Below, piece after piece: positions 1 through 7,108 of a stretch of DNA of 15,970 nt. The notes beneath the pieces are model-generated. The model was not told the DNA's origin. It worked only from the letters and a program-made list of their open reading frames with translations, and did not search any database. Where the stretch lies: positions 1 to 15,970 of the forward strand of contig JAUYAJ010000401.1 in assembly GCA_030693565.1 (NCBI GenBank), read 5' to 3'. The position numbers and the translations under genes were made by a program. How positions within the stretch are numbered: position 1 is the first letter of the stretch; each line of letters starts with the position of its first letter. The stretch is from Rubrivivax sp. (GTDB lineage: Bacteria; Pseudomonadota; Gammaproteobacteria; Burkholderiales; Burkholderiaceae_C).

Positions 1-236
1 CGCCGGCGCATCTGCATCAGGCTCAGGCGCTGGCGCTGCGCCTGAGCGCCTATGTCGTTCAGGCCAACTGGCCCAATGCACTGAACTACCCTGAAAAGAG
101 CGCCAACGCCGGCAAGAGCGCGGTCGTTTCGCCCACCGGAAAACTGTTGTTCAGGCTGCCGCAGGCAGCGCCTGGCCTGGGCCTCTTTTCGCTGGGAGAC
201 GAGACCTGTGCCTGGTATCCACGCTCGGACGCGTGA
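1..236 (+). CDS. Carbon-nitrogen hydrolase (nitrilase superfamily), C-terminal end only
   Basis: This is the 3' end of a gene that starts left of the window. Reading from base 3 gives 77 codons and a TGA at 234-236. The peptide contains YVVQANWPN, then a Gly-Lys-Ser stretch, VVSPTGKLLFRLP and GLGLFSLGD. In the nitrilase superfamily this is the usual C-terminal order: a buried strand (AN.. type), a G.S..V.P.G turn, then a closing strand. The catalytic Glu-Lys-Cys residues would lie upstream and cannot be checked. The substrate cannot be named; such enzymes hydrolyse amides, nitriles or carbamoyl compounds, usually in the cytoplasm. The gene is separated by 130 nt from the next one on the same strand. 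The family call is from motif pattern only. Confidence 0.7.
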   Translation, partial: PAHLHQAQALALRLSAYVVQANWPNALNYPEKSANAGKSAVVSPTGKLLFRLPQAAPGLGLFSLGDETCAWYPRSDA

Positions 237-366
237 GGCCTCGCCCGAGCGCGGCGCCGGCAGCTGGCGCTGACCTGGCCGCGTCAGGGCTTGTTCCCGT
301 ACCCGCGCTGCCGGGGAGCGGTTTAGACTCGCCGCCGACCCCTCCAAGACCAACCCGGGAATCCTC
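237..366 (+). other. Intergenic region with a weak hairpin, no clear promoter
   Basis: There is no gene in these 130 nt. An imperfect inverted repeat at 252-272 (arms about CGGCGCC and GGCGCTG, 7-nt loop, one G-T pair) lies 16 nt after the hydrolase stop. It could be a weak terminator, but no T-run follows. A -10-like TAGACT at 324-329 has no convincing -35 at normal spacing. Before the next start only a short GGGA at 357-360 resembles a ribosome binding site. Confidence 0.3.
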
Positions 367-1338
367 ATGAAATCGAAATCGGTATTCGCTCTAGCGGCCA
401 TCGGCTGCCTGATCGCTGTCGTCTCGCCCGCCGCACTGGCCGCTGACGTGAAGGTCACCCCGCTCGGTGGCCAGGAGGGCGAGTTCTGTCCGCAGGACCG
501 GGCCTTGATCTTCGAGGACCCGACCGGCACCCGCATCCTCTATGACGCCGGCCGCACCGTCGCCGGCGCCAACGACCCGCGCCTGGGCAAGATCGACATC
601 GTGCTCGTCACCCACATGCACGGCGACCACCTGGGCAACGCGCACAACGCCGCGCCCAACTCGGGCAGCTGTGCCGCGCCCGACACTTCGGTGTCGGCGA
701 TGCCCAACTCCAATTCGGTGAACATCGCGCTGGCCAAGAAGGCCAAGATCGTGACCGGCAGCGAAATGCCGCCGTTCTTCGCCAACAAGCTCGCCGCCGC
801 CGGCGGCGAGGCGCGCGACTCGATCCTGGCGCGCTTCGGCGGCAGCGTGAAGATCGGCGGCGTCACCATCGCCACCGTGCCGGCTTCGCACAGCAACGGG
901 CTGGATCCGGCCTACTTCGGCGGCGAGCTCGGCAAAGCCATGCGCGAAGCCGGCATCGCTGGTTACGTGGGCCAGGCCACCGGCTACGTGCTCACCTTCA
1001 GCAACGGGCTGGCGGTCTACCTGTCGGGCGACACCGGCATCACCGCCGAGCAGGAAAAAGTGGTGCGCGGCCATTACAAGGCGCGACTGGCGGTCATCAA
1101 CATCGGCGACGGCTTCACCACCGGCCCGCGCGAAGCGGCCTACGTCATCAACGACCTGGTCAAGCCGGCGTCGGTGATCGCCTCGCATGCCAACGAAGTG
1201 GCCACCAAGGACGGCAAGGTCATCCCCGGCACCAAGACCGACACCTTCATCAAAGCCACCCAGGTGCCGGTGCACCTGCCGTTGAGCGGCAAGACGATGT
1301 CGTTCGACGCCGCCGGCAAGTGCGTGGCCGGCTGCTGA
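367..1338 (+). CDS. Secreted metallo-beta-lactamase-fold hydrolase
   Basis: A 323-aa protein with a typical Sec signal peptide: basic MKSK start, hydrophobic core at about residues 6-24, and probable cleavage after ALA at residue 26. It should act in the periplasm. The metal-binding motif HMHGDH is at residues 83-88 (H83, H85, D87, H88). Other probable metal ligands are H175 (PASHS), D222 (SGDTG) and H274 (ASHANE), so the dinuclear metal site looks complete. The ASHS and SGDTG patterns resemble UlaG-like members of the superfamily more than classical beta-lactamases. The superfamily includes hydrolases of lactones, lactams, esters and phosphodiesters, and the sequence does not reveal the substrate. 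The M20 amidohydrolase gene begins 18 nt downstream, so the two are probably co-transcribed. The start is chosen because it supplies the signal peptide; the ribosome binding site is weak (GGGA about 6 nt before ATG). Fold call is confident, substrate unknown. Confidence 0.88.
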   Translation: MKSKSVFALAAIGCLIAVVSPAALAADVKVTPLGGQEGEFCPQDRALIFEDPTGTRILYDAGRTVAGANDPRLGKIDIVLVTHMHGDHLGNAHNAAPNSGSCAAPDTSVSAMPNSNSVNIALAKKAKIVTGSEMPPFFANKLAAAGGEARDSILARFGGSVKIGGVTIATVPASHSNGLDPAYFGGELGKAMREAGIAGYVGQATGYVLTFSNGLAVYLSGDTGITAEQEKVVRGHYKARLAVINIGDGFTTGPREAAYVINDLVKPASVIASHANEVATKDGKVIPGTKTDTFIKATQVPVHLPLSGKTMSFDAAGKCVAGC

Positions 1339-1356
1339 GCCTACGTTCCCGCCCCC

Positions 1357-2550
1357 ATGAACGCCCCGCTGCCCCTGCCCGCGCTCGACGGCATCCGTGC
1401 CCACGAAGAAGAGATGGTGGCGATCCGCCGCCAGATCCATGGCAATCCCGAGCTGGCCTACCAGGAGCACGCCACCTCCGACCTGGTGGCCGAACGCCTG
1501 CAGCGCTGGGGCTATGAGGTGCACCGCGGCCTGGGCGGCACCGGCGTCGTCGGCACGCTGCGGGCCGGCAGCTCGACGCGCCGCGTCGGCCTGCGCGCCG
1601 ACATGGACGCGCTGCCGATTGCCGAGACCAGCGGCAAGCCCTGGGCCAGCAAGGTGTTCGGCAAGATGCACGCCTGCGGCCACGACGGCCACACCGCGAT
1701 GCTGCTGGCCGCGGCGCGCCACCTGGCGGCAACGCGCGATTTCGACGGCATCGTGCACCTGGTGTTCCAGCCCGCCGAAGAAGGCCAGGCTAGCGCGCGC
1801 AAGATGCTCGAAGACGGCTTTCTCGACCTCTTCCCCTGCGACGCCATGTTCGGCATGCACAACATGCCCGGCAAGCCGGCCGGCAAGTTCGTCGCCCTGC
1901 CCGGCTTTGCGATGGCCAGCTCGGACACCGCCATCATCACCGTGCGCGGCCAAGGTGGCCATGGCGCGATGCCGCAGCTCGCGGTCGACCCGGTGGTGGC
2001 GGCGGCCAGCATCGTGATGGCATTGCAGACCGTGGTCTCGCGCAACGTGCCGCCGCTGCAGATGGGCATCGTCACCGTCGGCGCTTTCTTGGCCGGCGAC
2101 GCGCCCAACGTGATCCCGGCCAGCGCCGAGTTGCGGCTGTCGGTGCGCGCCTTCCGCCCCGACGTGCGCGACCTGCTGGAACGCCGCATCACCGAGATCG
2201 CGCAGACCCAGGCCGCCGTCTACGGCGCCTGCGCCGAAGTCGACTACCAGCGCCGCTACCCGGTGCTGCACAACGACCCGGCGCAGACGGCGTTCTGCCA
2301 GCAGGTGATCAGCGACTGGCTGGGCGAAGGCGGCCTGCTCGACGTCACCGAGCCCGTCACCGGCAGCGAAGACTTCGCCTTCTTCCTGGAGAAGGTGCCG
2401 GGGTGCTATGTCTTCATCGGCAATGGCGAAGGCGACGAAGGCGGCTGCATGGTGCACAACCCCGGTTACGACTTCAACGACCGTGTGCTGCCCACCGGGG
2501 CGAGCTACTGGGTGCGGCTGGCCGAGGCTTACCTGAAGCGCAGCGGCTGA
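1357..2550 (+). CDS. M20-family amidohydrolase (hippurate / N-acyl-amino-acid hydrolase type)
   Basis: A 397-aa cytoplasmic protein of normal length for the M20D amidohydrolases (HipO, IAA-amino acid hydrolase, N-acetyldiaminopimelate deacetylase group), which cleave N-acyl groups from amino acids. Motifs in order: RADMDALP (80-87), HACGHDGHT (105-113), FQPAEEG (137-143), GGHGAMP (200-206), TGSEDFAFF (335-343) and VHNPGYDFND (366-375). The expected metal ligands are C107, H109, E142, H168 and H367, with E141 as general base; all are present. The GGHGAMP segment belongs to the lid/dimerisation domain at about residues 190-300. The exact substrate cannot be told from sequence. There is no signal peptide, so it would act on products imported or released in the cytoplasm. 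It follows the secreted metallo-hydrolase gene by 18 nt, with no visible Shine-Dalgarno, suggesting translation depends on the upstream gene. Enzyme class is secure. Confidence 0.93.
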   Translation: MNAPLPLPALDGIRAHEEEMVAIRRQIHGNPELAYQEHATSDLVAERLQRWGYEVHRGLGGTGVVGTLRAGSSTRRVGLRADMDALPIAETSGKPWASKVFGKMHACGHDGHTAMLLAAARHLAATRDFDGIVHLVFQPAEEGQASARKMLEDGFLDLFPCDAMFGMHNMPGKPAGKFVALPGFAMASSDTAIITVRGQGGHGAMPQLAVDPVVAAASIVMALQTVVSRNVPPLQMGIVTVGAFLAGDAPNVIPASAELRLSVRAFRPDVRDLLERRITEIAQTQAAVYGACAEVDYQRRYPVLHNDPAQTAFCQQVISDWLGEGGLLDVTEPVTGSEDFAFFLEKVPGCYVFIGNGEGDEGGCMVHNPGYDFNDRVLPTGASYWVRLAEAYLKRSG

Positions 2551-2705
2551 CGCTGGGCTGCTGCCGGGCGGCGCGCAGGACTCAGCTCTGAGCCGCGTTT
2601 GAGGCGCCGCACCGCGTCGCCCGGCATCGTCTGCACGACCGGCCCTGGCTTGCATCGGAGCCGGTACCGAATCGGCTGCCGGCAAGCGGCGGCGCAGGGC
2701 GACAC
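2551..2705. other. Intergenic stretch after the amidohydrolase gene
   Basis: No gene is supported here. The region is GC-rich with only short inverted repeats (for example CTCAG/CTGAG at 2581-2592, 5-bp arms), none followed by a T-run, so no terminator can be called. It ends where reading-frame similarity to an IS3-type transposase tail begins. Confidence 0.4.
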
Positions 2706-2930
2706 TTGGGCGCACAGAACCCCCAGGTCATATTCACACGGGTTAGGGTGCGCGGGGGACCAGTCGTCTGGGCCACGCTCAAGTGGGTCGACGGGTTCAA
2801 CAAGCGCTGGCTGCTGGCGCCCTTTGGCAACATCCCACCGGCCGAGGTCCAAGCCAACTACCATGCCCATCCGCGGGGCCCACCATCACGGCATGACTCG
2901 TGCCTGCCGGAAGCCCGGGGCGGTTCAGTG
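2706..2930 (+). mobile_element. Degraded IS3-family transposase (OrfB C-terminal relic)
   Basis: In the frame starting at 2706, bases 2772-2868 encode a peptide with the pattern TLKWVDGFNKR, then LLAPFGNIPPAEVQANYHA. This matches the conserved C-terminus of IS3-family OrfB transposases (consensus like WVDWFNHRRLLEPIGNIPPAEAEANYYA, given here from memory). The DDE catalytic core that should precede it is absent, and bases 2706-2771 do not read as transposase. The bases at 2916-2930 (CGGGGCGGTTCAGTG) resemble the stretch often seen just after the OrfB stop in such elements, so an IS end may lie nearby, but I could not find matching terminal inverted repeats. The relic cannot transpose alone. 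It sits directly upstream of the accessory cassette and marks a past insertion or rearrangement at this junction. Confidence 0.75.
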
Positions 2931-2977
2931 TTGACCGACGCCATCGCTGACGGCGATACTTTCCATGACGCCGACGA

Positions 2978-2999
2978 TCGGCCGGTACGCACCGGCCGA
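2978..2999 (+). promoter_or_regulatory. Perfect 9-bp inverted repeat upstream of the cassette
   Basis: TCGGCCGGT (2978-2986) and ACCGGCCGA (2991-2999) are exact reverse complements separated by ACGC. No T-run follows, so a simple intrinsic terminator is unlikely. It lies 46 nt before the TTG start of the first cassette gene and 48 nt after the transposase relic. It could be an operator, a leader hairpin or part of the old IS end. A smaller inverted repeat (ATCGC/GCGAT) is at 2943-2957. Confidence 0.4.
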
Positions 3000-3034
3000 C
3001 CCACAACAAGAACGCCGCGTAACGCGAAGCTCAC

Positions 3035-3040
3035 GGAGGG
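3035..3040 (+). promoter_or_regulatory. Shine-Dalgarno that fixes a TTG start
   Basis: GGAGGG lies 5 nt before TTG at 3046. It is the strongest ribosome binding site in the cassette and is the reason for preferring TTG over the upstream in-frame ATG at 2965, which has no comparable site and would add a non-conserved-looking, arginine-rich N-terminus. GTG at 3040 overlaps the site and is excluded. Confidence 0.6.
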
Positions 3041-3045
3041 TGGCC

Positions 3046-3426
3046 TTGCTGACGATCCGCAATGACCAGTTGTACGCACTGGAAGAGGCCAGGCGGCAGA
3101 CTTTCAGCGATCTGCTGCTAGCGATGCTGCGCCACGAGTCCGCTCTGGAAGGCCGCGCCACGACCGAGCTTGCGCCGGGCTACCTCGAAGCACTGGTCGA
3201 CCGCGGCATCGCTGCCTGCCGCAAGCACGGCTACCGTCAGCACGGCACGATCGCTGATGTCGTGCAGGCACTGTGGCGGGGCGACGAGCACCCGCTGGAC
3301 CCAGCGCAGATGGCGCGCAAGATCGACGCGGTGATGACCGAGCAGCACACGCGCGTCCTGTTCGTCCAGGCGCGGGCGGTCGAAGCCGCGATGCAGCGCA
3401 CCGGCGCCGTGGCGTCGCAGGGCTAA
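3046..3426 (+). CDS. Small protein resembling those beside T6SS effector genes (MLTIR... N-terminus)
   Basis: From the TTG at 3046 this encodes 126 aa beginning MLTIRNDQLYALEEARRQ. It is mostly predicted helical, with no signal peptide, membrane segment or recognised catalytic motif. An N-terminus of the type M(L/I).IR..Q..AL, followed by F...L...LR and later a GI..C...GY segment (here RGIAACRKHGYRQHG), is something I recall from small uncharacterised proteins encoded next to type VI secretion VgrG/PAAR/effector genes; this is from memory and not a database match. The stop is 4 nt before the ATG of the giant gene, so the two are almost certainly one operon. The likely role is a cytoplasmic helper or adaptor for the large protein. 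The longer reading from ATG 2965 (153 aa) is possible but less likely. Confidence 0.7.
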   Translation: MLTIRNDQLYALEEARRQTFSDLLLAMLRHESALEGRATTELAPGYLEALVDRGIAACRKHGYRQHGTIADVVQALWRGDEHPLDPAQMARKIDAVMTEQHTRVLFVQARAVEAAMQRTGAVASQG

Positions 3427-3430
3427 GACG

Positions 3431-6400
3431 ATGGCCACCTGTTCCAGCTGCAAGATGGCGTTCTCGCCAATCTACAAGTGCACACATTGCCAGAGCGATC
3501 AGTCGCCGGTGGTGGATGCCGTCGTCGAGCCCTGCCCCGAGGCCTGTTCCGCGACGATCTACGTCCAGGAGTCGCTAAACGGCACCGCAGTGCACAAGAT
3601 CAAGGCCAAGCTGAACGCCGATGAGGACGACACCGACCCCCAGGGCTTCCGCCGCTTCACCAAGCTCAAGCCGGGGTCGCACAGTGCCAGCATCAGCCTG
3701 GCCGGGATCGATGAGAAATACGCGTTTCCGATCGGCAAGGACGGCACGCCGGTAGCCAAGGTGATTGCCGTCAACGGACACGAGTTCTACACCTTCGTCG
3801 TCGATCCGGTGACGCCGCTCAAGGTGGTTGTCAAGCGCCGTACCGACAAGAACGGCATCACCGGCGCGACGGTCAAGCTGACCGCAGGCAAGGCGGCCAA
3901 TGCGCCGTCCAACGCGGAGAAGACAACGCCGGCCGGAGGCGAGGTCACCTTCGACAAGCTGCGTGCCGACACCTACAAACTGGTGCCAATACTGGACGAC
4001 ACGGTCAAGGCGAAATTCGAGCTCGAAAAGACCGAGGAGCACCACACGCTCGACATGAGCAAGAACCCGGACGAACACGTCATCTGGGCCAAGCTCATCA
4101 TCCACCTGCGGCTCAAGTACAAAGACCCTGACGACACCGTCCGTGCCTTCCCGAAGGACTTCGCACTCAAGGTGGTGTTCGACGATGCGAAAGAGGTCGA
4201 TCTGAAAGTGATCGACGACAAGGGCTACATCAAGTTCGAGGTCGCCGACGACATCAAGAAGAAGTTCACGCTGAAGCTCGACGCCGGCAAGGTGCGTTAC
4301 CTCGTCCACGAGAAAGACATGCCCGCGGCCGAGCTGAAAGAGGATCCGGACGGCCCTGCGCTTGATGCGCTGTCCGACGCCGGCAAGCAGTTTTTCGTGC
4401 TCCCCAAGGTGTGGTCGCTGGTGCAGTCGAAGTGGGCCACGCAGGGCATCACGGTCGCGGTCGACGGACAGGTGGACATCCCCGCGGTCGACGGCATCGG
4501 CACCGAGGCGGCACCGGCCGAACTGACGCTCGAACCCAAGCTGCAGTACGTGCGCTTCGAGTACTTCGATCGCAAGTACTGCGCCGCCAAGCACACGAAC
4601 AAGCCCGTCGGCATACCGCCGGTGGTGCTGAAGGCGTCCCGCGACAGCACCGCGGCGGGCGTGCCGCAGAACCCACTGGCTGGCACGCATGACGTCATCA
4701 GCAACTGGTTGGTCGACAAGACCGACAACGACAGCGCCTGCCAGTGCCTGCCATGGGTGATCACGAAGAAGACCGATGGCGCGGACCTGCCCAAGTTCAA
4801 CAACAAGCTGCTGTTCGAGTTCGCGCGCGACAACGCCTTCGTTCACGCCACCGGCGACAAGGCGGCCGAGCGCAAGCTGATCGTGCTCGCCGGCGCCGAC
4901 GACAAGCGCCAGCCAACGCGCGACCGCAACCTCTACTACGACCTGCCCAAGGTCTGGAAGTCGGCCTGCTACTTCACGCGTTTCAGCGATCCGACCAAGA
5001 ACAAATTCTTCGACGAACTGGCCGCGCTGGACGATGCCGACCTGGAGGCGTCGTACGCGAAGGGCGGCAAGTTGACGTTCTCGCTCGACGACATCGTGCT
5101 GACCACCCAGGCCGGGTCTCAGGCGGTCTCTGACCGGGATCAAGCGGACACTGCGGCGCTGCGATCCGAGCACTCGCGCTTCGCGATGCTGTGGCTCGAC
5201 CCGGCGGACAAGTACAAGGTGAAGGTCTACAAGCCGCGTGCCGAGGCGGCCTACTGGACCGATTCGAATTTCCAGAAGGAAGCGGTCGGCGTGGCGCGGC
5301 GCAACGCGATCGTCGAGTACCCCATCAACCCGCGCGTCGTGGTCTTCTGCGACGGCTTCCACGACATCTACGACAAGCGCACGGAGGCGGCCGACTTCGC
5401 CAACAAGGAGATCCTCGGCGCGCGCGCGGCCAAGCTGGAAGACGCTGACATCAGCAGCGCGAAGGTCGTGTTCACGGCGCCTGCCGATGTGACGAACCAC
5501 TACGTCTTCAGAACGCGGCTCTTCCATCTGCACTACCTGCACTACGGTGCCACGGACAACACGACGGTCTTCGGCGCCCTGGTCACGCTGTGGAACGGCA
5601 GGTTCGTGGCCAACGGCACCGTCGGCGGCACGGCCGCCGACGTGAAGCTGTTCCGCGAGCAAGGCATGGTGCATGCCATGACGCGATGGAACGAGAAGGA
5701 CTACACCTTCGAGCAGGACGATGACAAGAAGGAAGTCGTCGTCAAACACTTCTGTCTGTTCGAGGCCAAGGATGTCGAGACAGGTCCCGGCGTATACGCC
5801 CAGCGCGGTGGCAAGGAGATCTGCAAGGTCACGGTCATCGACGACCGGACAGGCGCGGGCGGCGGGAGTTCAGCCGCCGCAGACGGCCTGACCATGAAGA
5901 TGCGCCGAGGCGGCGCGCTGGACGAAGGCGATGCCTGGGGTTCGGGCGCCGGGGGCGCTCTGGGGCTCTCGCCCGAGTACGACGCACCGAATGCGAAGCC
6001 GAAAGGCGCGTTCGCCCATGAACTCGGCCATGCGGCCATCGGCCTGTGGGACGAGTACATCACTTCGAAGGCCCCCGCCGGCGTCGTCGGCACCTCGTTG
6101 CCGACCTTCATCAACAGTTCCAAGGGCGCCGTTGACGGACAACGCTTCATGGGCATGCCGTTCGAAGTGGACCCCGATCCGTTGATGAAGAGCAACCGCT
6201 CGCTGCGCGTGCGCTACCTGTGGTGCCGCGCGCATTGGCTGAATGTTCACGCCGGCACCACGCTGGCGCCCTTCCTCGCCGCGAAGCGTTTCAGGATCAG
6301 GTACGAGCCGACTGGCGGGGCCGCCACGCTGAAGTTCTCCAAGCCCGCCCTGGCCGGCTACGAGAACATTCACCGGCCAACCGTGTCGCAAGCGAATCAC

Positions 6401-7108
6401 CCGTTGGGCAACAACGGCTTGTGCGACCTGCACCTCTATCACCTGGGTCAGGACGAATTTTCGCAGTTCAAGGGCGGCGGTCCATACACGGGCATCCTGT
6501 GCGTCTGCATCAAGATCTCCGCAAGCTTCCGCATTCCTGCCTACACCGGAAGTCACGAGTACAAGAAGGGCGACGTCGTCCTGCGTGGCACGTCGCATTG
6601 GCAGAGCAACAGGGATCACAAGTCAGGGATTCTTTCGGGCGTCTCGTCGATGAACACGACCGACTGGACCGACGTGACCGGCACCAACTTGATCGATTTG
6701 CAGAAAAGGGCCCACGCCGAGCACGTGAGCCAGCAAATCCTGATCCGGCTGCAGGACCGGTTCAAGCTGCAGGGCAACGGCAACTTCTCGACCACCTACC
6801 TGAGGATTTTTCCGCAGTGGGAGATTCGGGCCACGCCGGAGACGGCGGCCAATCCGAACGCGCACTTCTCGATCGAGTTCGTGTTCGGCTCCAAGGCGTT
6901 CACGCCAAGCGGCCAGAATATCGTCGCCGGCACGGCCTGCGAGACGAAATCCATCATCCGCTACCTGATCGGCAAGATCGGCGCGACATCGTCGCAATGG
7001 CCTGCCCAGGGTGGCGTGGCCGCCGACATCACCAAGGAAGACCTGCCCGCCCTGAAAGTCTGGATGGATGGCAATGCCGGGGGGCGGTTCAATGTGGGCG
7101 TCATATAG
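3431..7108 (+). CDS. Giant multidomain putative zinc metallopeptidase, candidate secreted effector
   Basis: A 1225-aa protein with no N-terminal signal peptide. Visible parts: a zinc-ribbon-like N-terminus with C4xxC7 and C17xxC20; a beta-sandwich-like segment at about 125-190 with GITGATVKLTAG and TPAGGEVTFDKLRADTYKL, typical of carboxypeptidase-regulatory/transthyretin-like or SpaA-like folds; further beta-rich sequence at about 220-290; an unrecognised middle (about 320-800); a peptidase motif HELGHAAIGLWDEY at 863-876; PLMKSNRSLRVRYLW at 917-931, possibly a Met-turn; and a segment at about 1036-1083 (YKKGDVVLRG, WQSNRDH, TTDWTDV) resembling CBM5/12-type carbohydrate-binding modules. H863 and H867 should bind zinc, E864 be catalytic, and D874 is a candidate third ligand. 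HExxHxxxGLxDEY resembles M64-type peptidases more than classic metzincins. The spacing of 4 nt from the upstream gene and the overlap with the downstream one make a tight cassette. Export by a type VI or similar system is inferred; no exporter gene is in view. Sampled GC is lower than in neighbours. Confidence 0.8.
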   Translation: MATCSSCKMAFSPIYKCTHCQSDQSPVVDAVVEPCPEACSATIYVQESLNGTAVHKIKAKLNADEDDTDPQGFRRFTKLKPGSHSASISLAGIDEKYAFPIGKDGTPVAKVIAVNGHEFYTFVVDPVTPLKVVVKRRTDKNGITGATVKLTAGKAANAPSNAEKTTPAGGEVTFDKLRADTYKLVPILDDTVKAKFELEKTEEHHTLDMSKNPDEHVIWAKLIIHLRLKYKDPDDTVRAFPKDFALKVVFDDAKEVDLKVIDDKGYIKFEVADDIKKKFTLKLDAGKVRYLVHEKDMPAAELKEDPDGPALDALSDAGKQFFVLPKVWSLVQSKWATQGITVAVDGQVDIPAVDGIGTEAAPAELTLEPKLQYVRFEYFDRKYCAAKHTNKPVGIPPVVLKASRDSTAAGVPQNPLAGTHDVISNWLVDKTDNDSACQCLPWVITKKTDGADLPKFNNKLLFEFARDNAFVHATGDKAAERKLIVLAGADDKRQPTRDRNLYYDLPKVWKSACYFTRFSDPTKNKFFDELAALDDADLEASYAKGGKLTFSLDDIVLTTQAGSQAVSDRDQADTAALRSEHSRFAMLWLDPADKYKVKVYKPRAEAAYWTDSNFQKEAVGVARRNAIVEYPINPRVVVFCDGFHDIYDKRTEAADFANKEILGARAAKLEDADISSAKVVFTAPADVTNHYVFRTRLFHLHYLHYGATDNTTVFGALVTLWNGRFVANGTVGGTAADVKLFREQGMVHAMTRWNEKDYTFEQDDDKKEVVVKHFCLFEAKDVETGPGVYAQRGGKEICKVTVIDDRTGAGGGSSAAADGLTMKMRRGGALDEGDAWGSGAGGALGLSPEYDAPNAKPKGAFAHELGHAAIGLWDEYITSKAPAGVVGTSLPTFINSSKGAVDGQRFMGMPFEVDPDPLMKSNRSLRVRYLWCRAHWLNVHAGTTLAPFLAAKRFRIRYEPTGGAATLKFSKPALAGYENIHRPTVSQANHPLGNNGLCDLHLYHLGQDEFSQFKGGGPYTGILCVCIKISASFRIPAYTGSHEYKKGDVVLRGTSHWQSNRDHKSGILSGVSSMNTTDWTDVTGTNLIDLQKRAHAEHVSQQILIRLQDRFKLQGNGNFSTTYLRIFPQWEIRATPETAANPNAHFSIEFVFGSKAFTPSGQNIVAGTACETKSIIRYLIGKIGATSSQWPAQGGVAADITKEDLPALKVWMDGNAGGRFNVGVI

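Noticed and set aside
391..2715. Long minus-strand open frame opposite the metallo-hydrolase and M20 genes
   Set aside because: It lies antisense to two genes with clear family motifs, is rich in His/Gly/Arg/Val repeats typical of GC-rich antisense frames, and shows no domain.
3575..5749. Long minus-strand open frame opposite the giant gene
   Set aside because: Composition is the mirror of the plus-strand codons and no motif is visible; the plus-strand frame runs the full 1225 codons with domain-like sequence.
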